A stretch of 64,000 bases of DNA, from positions 4,316 through 68,315 of the forward strand of contig CAMNML010000005.1 of assembly GCA_946544685.1 (NCBI GenBank), written 5' to 3'. The position numbers were made by a program, and so were the translations under genes. This DNA is from an uncultured Caryophanales bacterium. Lineage in GTDB: Bacteria > Bacillota_I > Bacilli_A > RF39 > UBA660. The notes under the pieces were generated by a model that saw only the letters and a list, made by a program, of their open reading frames with translations, ran no database searches and had not been told where the DNA came from. Below are positions 55,624 through 64,000 of the stretch, one piece after another (position 1 is the stretch's first letter; every line of letters begins with the position of its first letter).

Positions 55624-57423
55624 ATGAAACAAGAAAACATTAGAAATTTCTCAATAATTGCGCATATAGACCATGGAAAAAGTACTCTAGCAGATAGAAT
55701 ACTAGAACTAACAGGCGCAATAACAGAAAGAGAAAAACAAGATCAACTCTTAGATAGTATGGAACTAGAAAGAGAAAGAGGAATAACAATAAAATTAAAT
55801 GCAGTACAGCTAAAATATAAATATAATAATGAAGAATATTATCTACATTTAATTGACACACCAGGACATGTAGACTTTACATATGAAGTATCACGTAGCC
55901 TAGCAGCATGCGAAGGAGCAATACTAGTAGTAGATGCTGCTCAAGGAATAGAAGCACAAACGCTCGCAAATCTTTATCTAGCTCTTGAAAACGATCTAAC
56001 AATAATACCAGTAATAAATAAAATAGACCTACCAAACGCTGACGTAGAAAAAGTAAAAAAAGAACTAATGGATACATTAGGATTTAACGAAAATGAAATA
56101 ATACTTACAAGCGCAAAAAATGGAATTGGAATAAAAGAACTAGTAGAAGAAATAATAGTAAAAATCCCTTCACCTAAAGGAAATAAAAATGATAAAACAC
56201 AAGCACTAATCTTCGATAGTTACTTCGATTCATATAGAGGAATAATCGCATCCCTTAGAGTAGTAAACGGTAGTATAAAAGTTGGAGACAAAATAAAAAT
56301 GATGGCAACAGGAGCAGAATACGATGTTGTAGAACTTGATGTTTGCACTCCAAAAGAAAAACAAGTTAAAGAACTAGTAGCAGGAGAAGTTGGAATATTA
56401 TCAGCTAGTATAAAAAGTATAAGCGATGTAAAAGTAGGAGATACAATAACACTAGCTAACAATCCAGCTAAAGAACCACTACACGGATATAAACCAATGA
56501 AACCAATGGTATTCTGTGGAATATATCCAATAGAATCAAGTAGATTTCCAGAATTAAGAGAAGCATTAGAAAAACTAAAATTAAACGATGCAGCACTAGA
56601 ATTTGAACCAGAAACATCACAAGCACTAGGATTTGGATTTAGATGTGGATTCTTAGGTCTACTACACTTAGAAATAATACAAGAAAGAATAGAACGAGAA
56701 TTCAAAATAGATCTAATCACAACATCTCCATCAGTTATATATGATGTAGAACTAACAGATGGTTCAAATATACTTATAGATAGTCCAGCAAAAATGCCAG
56801 ATAGAGTAAGAATAAAAGACATAAAAGAACCATACATAAAAACAAATATATTTGTTCCAAGTGAATATATAGGACCTATAATGGAATTATGTCAAGACAA
56901 AAGAGGAAACTATATATCAATGGAATATCTAGACACAAAAAGAGTAAACATTCACTATGAAATACCTCTATCAGAAATAGTATATGACTTTTTTGATAGA
57001 CTAAAAAGCGCAACAAAAGGATATGCATCATTCGACTATGACTTAATAGGATATAAAAGTAGTGATCTAGTAAAAATGGATATACTACTAAACGGAGAAA
57101 TAGTAGATGCACTAAGCATAATTGTACATAAAGACTTCGCATATAAAAGAGGAAGAGTAATAGTAGAAAACTTAAGAAAACTAATTCCAAGACAACAATT
57201 TGAAGTACCTGTACAAGCATGTATTGGAAATAAAGCAATCGCAAGAGAAACAATAAAAGCAGTAAGAAAAGACGTTTTAGCTAAATGTTATGGTGGAGAC
57301 GTATCAAGAAAAAGAAAATTACTTGAAAAACAAAAAGAAGGTAAAAAAAGAATGAAAATGGTAGGTAGCGTAGAAATACCTCAAGAAGCATTCCTATCAG
57401 TACTTTCTATGGAGGAAGAGTAG
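55624..57423 (+). CDS. lepA: Elongation factor 4 (LepA)
   Basis: A ribosome-bound GTPase that back-translocates or helps initiation under stress. 599 aa, full length. G motifs: [13 protein letters not shown] (G1), DTPGHVDF (G3), NKIDLP (G4); then EF-G-like domains II, III and V and the LepA-specific C-terminal domain ([38 protein letters not shown]). AAAGGTGATTAC precedes the ATG. Often paired with hemW in Firmicutes, which here lies 2.3 kb further on. Confidence 0.98.
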   Translation: MKQENIRNFSIIAHIDHGKSTLADRILELTGAITEREKQDQLLDSMELERERGITIKLNAVQLKYKYNNEEYYLHLIDTPGHVDFTYEVSRSLAACEGAILVVDAAQGIEAQTLANLYLALENDLTIIPVINKIDLPNADVEKVKKELMDTLGFNENEIILTSAKNGIGIKELVEEIIVKIPSPKGNKNDKTQALIFDSYFDSYRGIIASLRVVNGSIKVGDKIKMMATGAEYDVVELDVCTPKEKQVKELVAGEVGILSASIKSISDVKVGDTITLANNPAKEPLHGYKPMKPMVFCGIYPIESSRFPELREALEKLKLNDAALEFEPETSQALGFGFRCGFLGLLHLEIIQERIEREFKIDLITTSPSVIYDVELTDGSNILIDSPAKMPDRVRIKDIKEPYIKTNIFVPSEYIGPIMELCQDKRGNYISMEYLDTKRVNIHYEIPLSEIVYDFFDRLKSATKGYASFDYDLIGYKSSDLVKMDILLNGEIVDALSIIVHKDFAYKRGRVIVENLRKLIPRQQFEVPVQACIGNKAIARETIKAVRKDVLAKCYGGDVSRKRKLLEKQKEGKKRMKMVGSVEIPQEAFLSVLSMEEE

Positions 57424-58895
57424 TGGTACTAGAAGAGGTTCTAAGGAAATATATAAATGGTACATATCCAAGTTTAATAGAAGCAGCAAAATCAAATGGA
57501 TATACAGAAGATCAAATGAAGAAATATATAGCGCGTATAAAGAATTCAAATAAACTTCAAGAAACAAAATTGTATGAGTCATATAAATCACATTTAGATG
57601 AACGTAAATCAAAACTCAATACCATGCTTGAAACATGCTTAAGAGATTATATTAATGGAACATACATAACATTAGAAGAAGCAGCAAAATCAATCAATTG
57701 CACAAAAACACAATTACAATATTTTATAAAGCAATTAAAAAACTCAACTGAATTAGCAAAGAGAAACTTATATAATCGATATCTTGAGGCAGCAAGTTCA
57801 AAACGAAAAGAAGCCAAAGAAAAAGGTGGTCAAAAAGGAAAGAGAACAACAACATATCGACAAGAACAAATTGTTCATTGGTATGAAATGATAGTTAATG
57901 AAAACAAGTCACTTTCTGAAATTGCTAAAGAAACAGGAATACCGAAATCAGTAATACATGAAAACCTAAATAGATATCTATCTGAAGAACAACTAGAAAT
58001 ATTAAAAAGAGTTAATGAAAAACATCAGAAACATATTAACGGTCCTGTAAATAATACACCACAACAAAATAACAAGAAAGTATATGAGATTATTGTTAAT
58101 GAATTATTGGCAATGTCGCCTAAAGAAATAGAAAAATATATACAACAAAAAAAACCATCGTATTATGTAGAAAAAATCAAAATATTTATAAAAAATGAAA
58201 AAGATAATGAAAAAAGAAAAGAAGTTGAAAAATTATTAAAAACAGTTGAACAAATCGCCGAAGAGATAAAGAAAAGAAAAATCCAAGAGAAACATGAACG
58301 CGCAATATTCTTGTATGATACAATGATACAAAGAGGATTTTTCAATACTAATGAATTTATTAGAATAATGCATAACGATTTTGAACTTAGTGTAACTGAA
58401 ATGAAAAATATTTTATCAAATGGAAGAACTATACTTAGAACTAAATATGGGCAACAATGGGAAGAATATTTAAAAAAACTACAAAGAAATAAAATAAGAT
58501 ATTATATATTACATCAAAGACAAATAAGAGATATGCTAATTAGAATAAAAAATCAAGAATATGATATAGTCGATTATTATATTAATTTTAGTATGCCATC
58601 AAGAGTATTCATACAGCTATATAGAGATCTAACTGAGACAAATATAATTCAATTGGGAGAAACTGCAACATTAAATAAATTTTTTAACCAATACAATGCA
58701 CTTGAAAGTAATGATTCACATAATTGGAGTAGCGCTAACATTGATATGTTGAATGGTGAATTAATATCTCAAAGTGACAGAGATATAGTTGATAGTATCA
58801 TGCAAAGATATGATATACCGAAATGTTATTTTAAATTGTGCTTAAAAAAATACAAAAATGGTGAATTCGATTTTATTTTAAAAAAACAAATGTAA
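57423..58895 (+). CDS. Multi-helix-turn-helix DNA-binding protein, unknown role
   Basis: A 490-aa protein beginning with GTG one base into the lepA stop, with GGAGGAAGAG upstream. Two repeat units occupy residues 1-120: VLRKYINGTYPSLIEAAKS and CLRDYINGTYITLEEAAKS, each with an HTH-like pattern. A third HTH near residue 150-195 (NKSLSEIAKETGIPKSVIHENL) resembles the SpoIIID type. The rest is helical and charged with another HTH-like part (FELSVTEMKNILSNGRTIL). It may be a regulator; no enzymatic domain is seen. Separates lepA from hemW. Confidence 0.65.
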   Translation: MVLEEVLRKYINGTYPSLIEAAKSNGYTEDQMKKYIARIKNSNKLQETKLYESYKSHLDERKSKLNTMLETCLRDYINGTYITLEEAAKSINCTKTQLQYFIKQLKNSTELAKRNLYNRYLEAASSKRKEAKEKGGQKGKRTTTYRQEQIVHWYEMIVNENKSLSEIAKETGIPKSVIHENLNRYLSEEQLEILKRVNEKHQKHINGPVNNTPQQNNKKVYEIIVNELLAMSPKEIEKYIQQKKPSYYVEKIKIFIKNEKDNEKRKEVEKLLKTVEQIAEEIKKRKIQEKHERAIFLYDTMIQRGFFNTNEFIRIMHNDFELSVTEMKNILSNGRTILRTKYGQQWEEYLKKLQRNKIRYYILHQRQIRDMLIRIKNQEYDIVDYYINFSMPSRVFIQLYRDLTETNIIQLGETATLNKFFNQYNALESNDSHNWSSANIDMLNGELISQSDRDIVDSIMQRYDIPKCYFKLCLKKYKNGEFDFILKKQM

Positions 58896-58896
58896 A

Positions 58897-58928
58897 AAAA
58901 TATCCCAATAATTAAAGGGATATTTTCT
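58897..58928. terminator. Bidirectional terminator between the HTH-repeat gene and fic
   Basis: AAAATATCCC (58897-58906) pairs with GGGATATTTT (58917-58926). Confidence 0.8.
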
Positions 58929-59655
58929 TTTGCCTAGATATACTTTTCAAAGATTTTAAAAACTCAGTTGTGATATACATAGGCACATTACAACTTAAAC
59001 CAAAAGCTAAAGCCTCCTTATTCATTTTACTATAATCTATTTCAAAAGAACCAAAATCAAATTGAGTAGACTCAACAAGTTGTCTTAAGAATTCTCTAAT
59101 TGTTCTTCCATTTCCATCTCTAAATGGATGAGCATAATTCAAACTAACAAATAAATTCGACAAAAAATCTGCAAATTGATATTTATCTTGAATACGTGTA
59201 ATATTCTCACTAGCTTCTTTTAAAACACAATCTAAAAAATTATTAATTTGATTAGGATCTAAGAAATTAGTTTGTTGTTTGCTTATAGAAACAGATCTTA
59301 TATTCCCAGCCCAATCATAAACATCTTGAAATAAATATCCATGTATTGAATAAAGATATTCTTTACTAAATTCATAATGATATGGAGTATCATATAACTC
59401 TGATAATCTCTCCGCACTCATTTGACGTTCATATTTACTAAGTGAACTTTTATCACTAATATTATGAATATTTTTAAGAACGTCAGTAGTACCTATAAAA
59501 TAATCTTCCCATTTTTCATAAAAAGGTTTTTCCACACTAACCATTTCCTTTCTTTGCTTTTTAATAATCATATGTAAAAAACTATCATCTAAAGACAAAT
59601 TATCAATTTCAAAAGTCGTCTTTATATATGATAATTTCTTTTCTACTTCATCCAT
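58912..59655 (-). CDS. Fic/Doc family protein (adenylyltransferase-type)
   Basis: A 247-aa protein with the Fic catalytic motif HPFRDGNGRT (H176), which transfers AMP or another group to a target protein hydroxyl. The preceding FSKEYLYSIHGYLFQDVYDWAGNIRS flap is typical of Fic toxins. I find no (S/T)xxxE(G/N) inhibitory helix within the protein, and no antitoxin gene beside it, so its control is unclear. The 59655 ATG has AGGGGTG upstream. Alone on the minus strand between plus-strand genes. Confidence 0.88.
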   Translation of the reverse strand: MDEVEKKLSYIKTTFEIDNLSLDDSFLHMIIKKQRKEMVSVEKPFYEKWEDYFIGTTDVLKNIHNISDKSSLSKYERQMSAERLSELYDTPYHYEFSKEYLYSIHGYLFQDVYDWAGNIRSVSISKQQTNFLDPNQINNFLDCVLKEASENITRIQDKYQFADFLSNLFVSLNYAHPFRDGNGRTIREFLRQLVESTQFDFGSFEIDYSKMNKEALAFGLSCNVPMYITTEFLKSLKSISRQKKISL

Positions 59656-59745
59656 ATAAACACCCCTTTAAAAGCGATAAACAGTATTATAGCACAAAAT
59701 ATTATAAATACAAAATAAATATGTTATAATTGAGTAGGTGATTAC

Positions 59746-60846
59746 ATGAAATCAGCTTATATACATATACCATTTTGTAAAACAATATGTTCATACTGTG
59801 ACTTTTGTAAAATGTTTTATAATGAGGATTTAGTAGACAAGTATTTATTAGAACTAGAGCGTGAAATAAATAAAAACTATAAAGGTGAAATGCTAAAAAC
59901 TATATATATTGGTGGAGGAACACCAAGTTCATTAAATATAAAACAATTAAATAAACTTTTGAACATAATTAAAATATTTAAATTAGAAAAAAACTATGAA
60001 TTTACAGTAGAATGTAATATAGAAAATATTACACAAGAAAAATTAGAGCTATTATATAAAAATAAAGTAAATAGACTAAGTGTTGGAATACAAACATTTA
60101 ATGAAAAATATCTAAAATTTCTAAATAGAAATCATACAAAAGAAGAAATTAAAGAAAAAATAAATCTAGCTAAAACAATAGGATTTAAAAATATAAATAT
60201 AGACTTAATGTATGCATTTCCAGAAGAAACACTAGAAGAATTAGAGCTAGATATAGATGAATTCTTAAAACTAGACATACAACATATATCAACATACTCA
60301 TTAATAATTGAGCCACATACAAAATTATATATAGATAAAATAAAAAATATAGATGAAGACCTAGATAGAAAAATGTATGACTTGATATGTGAAAAACTAA
60401 AAAAATATAATCACTATGAAATAAGTAACTTTGGAAAAGAAGGCTACGAATCAATTCACAATCTAACATACTGGAACAATGAAAATTATTATGGATTTGG
60501 ACTAGGAGCATCCGGATACATCAATAACATTAGATACGATAATACAAAAAATATAAATGAATATCTAAAAGGAAACTATATAAAAAATAAAGAAGTATTA
60601 ACAAAAAATATAGAAATAGAAAATGAATTTATACTAGGACTTAGAAAAATAAAAGGAATAAATATTGAAAAATTCAATAAAAAATATGATAATATATTTA
60701 AGTACGATGTAGTAAATAGATTATTAAAAGAAAATAAATTACAAAAAGATAATAAAAACATATTTATAAACAATGAATATATTTATACATCAAATAATAT
60801 ATTAATAGAATTTATAGGTGAGAATTATGAAGGCAGAAACATTTAA
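59746..60846 (+). CDS. hemW: Radical SAM heme chaperone HemW
   Basis: A HemN-like radical SAM protein that binds heme and is thought to deliver it, not a true coproporphyrinogen oxidase. 366 aa. Cluster motif CKTICSYC (C11, C15, C18) with another Cys at 21; GGGTPSSL for SAM binding; C-terminal HemN domain. AGGTGATTAC precedes the ATG. No other heme gene is in the window; HemW is often kept in anaerobes without heme synthesis. Its end overlaps the HD gene. Confidence 0.9.
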   Translation: MKSAYIHIPFCKTICSYCDFCKMFYNEDLVDKYLLELEREINKNYKGEMLKTIYIGGGTPSSLNIKQLNKLLNIIKIFKLEKNYEFTVECNIENITQEKLELLYKNKVNRLSVGIQTFNEKYLKFLNRNHTKEEIKEKINLAKTIGFKNINIDLMYAFPEETLEELELDIDEFLKLDIQHISTYSLIIEPHTKLYIDKIKNIDEDLDRKMYDLICEKLKKYNHYEISNFGKEGYESIHNLTYWNNENYYGFGLGASGYINNIRYDNTKNINEYLKGNYIKNKEVLTKNIEIENEFILGLRKIKGINIEKFNKKYDNIFKYDVVNRLLKENKLQKDNKNIFINNEYIYTSNNILIEFIGENYEGRNI

Positions 60847-61402
60847 AAAAGAAATAAACTATATAAAAAATAATAAATATAAGGAAGAAGCAAAAAAACT
60901 AATAGAACTATTACCAGACTACTTCTTTGAAATACCAGCAAGTTCAACAGGAAAATATCATCCAAACTTTGCTCAAGGAGAAGGAGGACTAGTAAGACAC
61001 ACAAAAGTAGCAGTAAGAATGTGCTACGAACTAGCAAACAATAACACAATAGGATACTCATTCACACAAGACGAAAAAGACCTAATGATAATAGCTCTAA
61101 TAATGCATGATGGACTAAAATCAGGACTTCCTAAAGAAAAATATACAAGAGTAGACCACCCATTATTAGCTGCAAACCTAATAAGAGATAATAAGGAAAA
61201 ACTAAATCTAACAAATGGAGAAATAGAATTTATAGCGCAAGCAATAGAAACACATATGGGAGAATGGAATAAAGACTTCAATGGAAATGAAGTACTACCA
61301 CTACCTAAAAATAAATACCAAAGATTTGTACACATGTGTGATTTCTTAGCAGCAAAAAAATTCATAGAAGTACCATTTGAAAATAATGAAATAATAGGAT
61401 AA
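60827..61402 (+). CDS. HD-domain phosphohydrolase
   Basis: A 191-aa protein with the HD metal residues in order: GLVRHTKVAVRM (H), IALIMHDGLKSG (HD), and late HMGEW and HMCDFLAAKKF (D). Such domains hydrolyse nucleotides or act on phosphate esters; the substrate is unknown. ATG 60827 (AGGTGAGAATT upstream) is preferred to GTG 60818. It overlaps hemW by 20 nt and is followed by a terminator. Confidence 0.82.
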   Translation: MKAETFKKEINYIKNNKYKEEAKKLIELLPDYFFEIPASSTGKYHPNFAQGEGGLVRHTKVAVRMCYELANNNTIGYSFTQDEKDLMIIALIMHDGLKSGLPKEKYTRVDHPLLAANLIRDNKEKLNLTNGEIEFIAQAIETHMGEWNKDFNGNEVLPLPKNKYQRFVHMCDFLAAKKFIEVPFENNEIIG

Positions 61403-61425
61403 GTATTTTAATAATACTTTTTTTA
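61401..61425 (+). terminator. Terminator of the hemW operon
   Basis: AAGTATT (61401-61407) pairs with AATACTT (61413-61419), then T. Confidence 0.8.
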
Positions 61426-61494
61426 TTTCAAAACTATTTACACAAACATTTGTTTTTTGATATAATGAATATAACAAAAATAGGAGGGTTAAAT

Positions 61495-62922
61495 ATGAAG
61501 ATAAAATTAGTAAAAGGCGGAACAAAAAATGAAATAGAAAAAAGGACAAGAGTTGTCGCAACAGCAGGACAAATATCACATTCGGATAAAGGATTATTTG
61601 AACTTCACAAAGACAGATTTGATCATGAAGACAATATAAAAGCAATCGGAAGAATAGTAGGAAGCGGACATACATCAATTACTGAACATGATCAACTAAC
61701 ATTCTATATAACAGATGTAACCCCAGTAATTGAACAAATATTAATCGGACAACGTTTAGCATCATTTACAATAAAATCAAGAAGATATGTTGATTTTAGT
61801 AATTCTGGGTTTTATGTACCTGACTTTAGTTACCTAACAAATGGAAAAGAAATAGAAAAAAAATATAAGGAACATATGAACTATCTATTTGATACTTACT
61901 CAAAAATGACCGAACAAGGAGTGCCAAAAGAAGACGCAAGATTCATATTGCCATATTGTTTCCATAGTCAAATCGCAATGAGTTTAAACACAAGATCATT
62001 AATCAAACTCATCGAATACTGTTTAACAAGTAATATGAGTAGAATAGATGAGGTAAAGCATTTTGGATTGGGAATGCTAGAAATTGCTAAAGAAATAGTA
62101 CCATATTATAAAAAGGAATACACAAGAATAGATAAAATATTAGAAGAAAATAAGCCATATGAAGATAAATTATCTTTCTTAGATAAATATAAAACAAAAT
62201 ATGAGATACTAAAGAAGCCAAATTTAATAAGTGTACAAACTGATTATGAAAGATATCCAATGTCAAAAGTTGATAGAACAATAATCGTAAGTAATTTAAT
62301 GAACAGATATCAGATTGATTTAGAAAAAGCAAATAAATTATTCGATAAATTAAGTGAAAAAGAAAAAGAACAAATCATGGATGTAATATGTATGGCAAAA
62401 GAAAATAGAGAATTAGAGCAGGTATCATTCAAATTTGAACTTCCAACAACACTAGCAGGTTTAACACACTTAACAAGACATAGAATACATTCATTACTTA
62501 TTCCAGATTTCTTACCAATATACGATTTAAATAATCAAGTAATTCCTGAAACAATTAAAGAAAAATGCTTAGATTCATATTTGGAAGCTGTAAACAAAAA
62601 TTTGAAAGTATATGAGGAATTTAAACAACTAGGAGTTGAAGAAAAAGACTTAGTATACTTTAACTTAAGTGGAACAATGATTAATGTTTCAACAAATATA
62701 AATGGTAGAGAATTAATGTTAATGAGTAGACTTAGATGCTGTAATAGGGCTCAATGGGAAATAAGGCAATTATTAAATGAAATGGTCGAATTAGTTAAAA
62801 GTGAATCAGTTTTATATGGAGAGTATTTAGGTGCACCATGCGCTATAGAAGGAAAATGTCCAGAAGGAAAACACTCATGTGGAAATCCATATACATATAA
62901 AAGGAGTATTTATGAAAGGTAA
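61495..62922 (+). CDS. thyX: Double-domain FAD-dependent thymidylate synthase (ThyX-like)
   Basis: ThyX makes dTMP from dUMP with FAD and methylene-THF. At 475 aa this is twice the usual size, with two ThyX-like halves. Half 1 (to about residue 215): SGHTSITEHDQLTFYI, then GQRLASFTIKSRRY (S95-Y98), the ThyX motif with RHR altered. Half 2 (from about 300): LEQVSFKFELPTTLAGLTHL, then RHR at 328-330 but without the SxRY tail, then RCCNRAQWEIRQLL and a C-terminal CAIEGKCPEGKHSCG. The two halves may form one intramolecular pseudo-dimer. AGGAGGG precedes ATG 61495; a TATAAT box is near 61460. tmk starts inside its end. Confidence 0.85.
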   Translation: MKIKLVKGGTKNEIEKRTRVVATAGQISHSDKGLFELHKDRFDHEDNIKAIGRIVGSGHTSITEHDQLTFYITDVTPVIEQILIGQRLASFTIKSRRYVDFSNSGFYVPDFSYLTNGKEIEKKYKEHMNYLFDTYSKMTEQGVPKEDARFILPYCFHSQIAMSLNTRSLIKLIEYCLTSNMSRIDEVKHFGLGMLEIAKEIVPYYKKEYTRIDKILEENKPYEDKLSFLDKYKTKYEILKKPNLISVQTDYERYPMSKVDRTIIVSNLMNRYQIDLEKANKLFDKLSEKEKEQIMDVICMAKENRELEQVSFKFELPTTLAGLTHLTRHRIHSLLIPDFLPIYDLNNQVIPETIKEKCLDSYLEAVNKNLKVYEEFKQLGVEEKDLVYFNLSGTMINVSTNINGRELMLMSRLRCCNRAQWEIRQLLNEMVELVKSESVLYGEYLGAPCAIEGKCPEGKHSCGNPYTYKRSIYER

Positions 62923-63595
62923 ATTAATTGTAATAGAAGGAACAGATTGTTCAGGAAAAGAAACTCAATCCAATTTATTAATAGAAAAACTAAAAAAAGA
63001 AAACATTAGAATAGAAAAATTTAGCTTTCCAAACTATAACAGTCCAACAGGAAAAATAATAGGTGGACCATACTTAGGAAAAAGTTATATTTGTGAAGGA
63101 TGGTTTGAAGAAGGAGCGCCTAATGTAGATCCTAAAGTTTCAGCTTTATACTATGCAGCAGATAGACTATATAATATAGATAAAATAAAATTCTTACTAG
63201 AAAATGGAGTAAACGTAATATTAGATAGATATGTATTTTCAAATATGGCACATCAAGGTGGAAAAATAGAAAACGAAAAAGAAAGAAACGAAATGTATGA
63301 ATGGTTAGAAAATCTAGAATTCAATCTATTAAATCTACCAAAACCAGATATTGGATTATTTCTTCACATGCCATTTGAATGTTCATTAGAACTAAAAAAG
63401 AATAGAGAAGAAGCACTAGATCAAAATGAAAAAGACAAAAATCATTTAATAAATGCTGAAAATGCATATAAAGAAGTAGCTAAAAAATACAACTTCTACA
63501 CAATAGAATGTAATGAAGGTACTAGAATAAAACCAATAGAAGAAATAAATGAAGACTTATATAATTATGTAATAAATAAAATAAAGGCAGACTAA
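62912..63595 (+). CDS. tmk: dTMP kinase
   Basis: Phosphorylates dTMP to dTDP. 227 aa with P-loop IEGTDCSGKETQS, the DRYVFSNMAHQGGKI substrate motif and a lid with basic residues (KKNREEALDQNEKDKN). The start overlaps thyX by 11 nt with AAAGGAG in the coding end, so the consecutive steps dUMP-dTMP-dTDP are expressed together. The acceptor loop NYNSPTGKIIGGPYLGKSY is typical of the tmk-like group with longer inserts. Confidence 0.92.
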   Translation: MKGKLIVIEGTDCSGKETQSNLLIEKLKKENIRIEKFSFPNYNSPTGKIIGGPYLGKSYICEGWFEEGAPNVDPKVSALYYAADRLYNIDKIKFLLENGVNVILDRYVFSNMAHQGGKIENEKERNEMYEWLENLEFNLLNLPKPDIGLFLHMPFECSLELKKNREEALDQNEKDKNHLINAENAYKEVAKKYNFYTIECNEGTRIKPIEEINEDLYNYVINKIKAD

Positions 63596-63608
63596 AATCT
63601 GTCTTTTC
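63583..63608 (+). terminator. Terminator after tmk
   Basis: AAAGGCAGA (63583-63591) pairs with TCTGTCTTT (63598-63606) with one G-T pair; overlaps the stop. Confidence 0.65.
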
Positions 63609-63629
63609 ATATACTATAATGGTGGTAAT

Positions 63630-64000
63630 ATGTATCTAATCTCACACAGAGGAAATAACAATCACGATTATAAAGAAAATACAAAAGAAGCACTCATAAC
63701 ATCTTACAACGCACCATATATAGATGGTATAGAGCTTGATATAAGACTCACAAAAGACAATGTAATAGTACTAAGCCATGATAATATAACAAATGGAAAA
63801 ATAATAAACAAAACAAAATATAAAAAAATAAAACATCTAGATAAACTAGAAGATATACTAAAACAACTATCAGATAAAAAGAAAATAATAATAGACATAA
63901 AAGGAGAAAATAAAAAAATAATAGATACACTATACGATACAATAAAAAACTATAACTATAAATTCTATATATGTAGCTTTAATTATAAAATAATAAATAT
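63630..64000 (+). CDS. Glycerophosphodiester phosphodiesterase family protein (3' end outside window)
   Basis: The first 123 codons of a GDPD-domain enzyme that splits glycerophosphodiesters into glycerol-3-phosphate and an alcohol. Seen: ISHRG near the start, GIELDIRLTKDNVIVLSHD (metal-binding E, D and the catalytic H), and IIIDIKGEN. There is no signal peptide, so the enzyme is cytoplasmic. A GGTGGTAAT site precedes ATG 63630. The frame is open to the window end. Confidence 0.88.
   Translation, partial: MYLISHRGNNNHDYKENTKEALITSYNAPYIDGIELDIRLTKDNVIVLSHDNITNGKIINKTKYKKIKHLDKLEDILKQLSDKKKIIIDIKGENKKIIDTLYDTIKNYNYKFYICSFNYKIIN

Overview
The window is one contiguous piece of a very AT-rich, low-GC Gram-positive chromosome. 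Codons ending in A or T dominate (ATA, CTA, AGA, GTA). TGA is a true stop: prfB (release factor 2) carries the classic CTT-TGA programmed +1 frameshift, so this is not the Mycoplasma/Spiroplasma code. Peptidoglycan genes, DivIC, ScpA/ScpB, FtsEX, a serS T-box and a set of sporulation-family genes (yabG, veg, spoVG, yabP, yabQ, gerQ) in B. subtilis-like order point to an anaerobic, fermentative member of the Bacilli. Uncultured gut lineages near Erysipelotrichales/RF39 are a plausible home, but that placement is inference.

Layout. 0-10.4 kb: end of pcrA, ligA, the pyruvate formate-lyase pair pflB-pflA, a repeat-rich tail-anchored protein, a zinc-ribbon RNHCP protein, a UPF0316 membrane protein, uppP, a DUF3603 protein and scpA-scpB. 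10.4-16.1 kb: tRNA-Leu(CAA) followed by an accessory region. The tRNA 3' trailer/terminator occurs three times (10.55, 14.28 and 16.07 kb) and cuts the region into two segments. The first holds a 5'-truncated mobilization-like remnant, a frameshifted membrane gene, a PoNi-like (DUF1911) immunity gene with unknown companions, and a chagasin-like lipoprotein. The second holds a nucleotidyltransferase, a structured RNA and an unknown gene of different composition. 16.1-22.7 kb: a pepF gene broken by one nonsense codon, a transglutaminase-like gene, a NUDIX remnant, and a TetR/ABC/permease operon. 22.7-31.3 kb: a Cys-rich protein, an Ig-domain cell-wall amidase, a secreted anchored protein, mraY, prfB, a YitT protein and ftsE-ftsX. 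31.3-34 kb (mostly minus): a PD-(D/E)XK transposase-family nuclease, spoVG, veg, yabG. 34-42.4 kb: CapA-like protein, membrane-anchored MurF, MurE, AsnB, a minus-strand PemK-like toxin with a 52-residue partner, yabP-yabQ-divIC. 42.4-51.9 kb: DUF308, LemA and GerQ proteins, PduL, T-box-serS, and two near-identical ZIP transporters flanking an ABC exporter with a TetR regulator. 52-64 kb: murD-murL, lepA, a multi-HTH protein, a Fic protein, hemW, an HD-domain protein, a double-domain ThyX, tmk and the start of a GDPD gene.

How the genes fit together. pflB/pflA with pduL describe pyruvate to formate and acetyl-CoA, then acetyl-phosphate. murD-murL, murE (DNPR motif, so meso-DAP), murF, mraY and uppP cover much of the lipid-linked peptidoglycan pathway. 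MurL beside MurD suggests D-Glu is installed as L-Glu and epimerised on the nucleotide precursor. ThyX and Tmk are coupled for dTTP supply.

The most unusual structures are: (i) a roughly 200-bp module (two terminators, promoter, leader, Shine-Dalgarno, TTG start) present upstream of two unrelated minus-strand genes 9 kb apart, with homology stopping at the start codon; (ii) the triple tRNA-trailer repeat framing decayed island segments; (iii) murD-murL; (iv) the ABC-ZIP-TetR operon with three inverted repeats in its promoter; (v) the two-domain ThyX.
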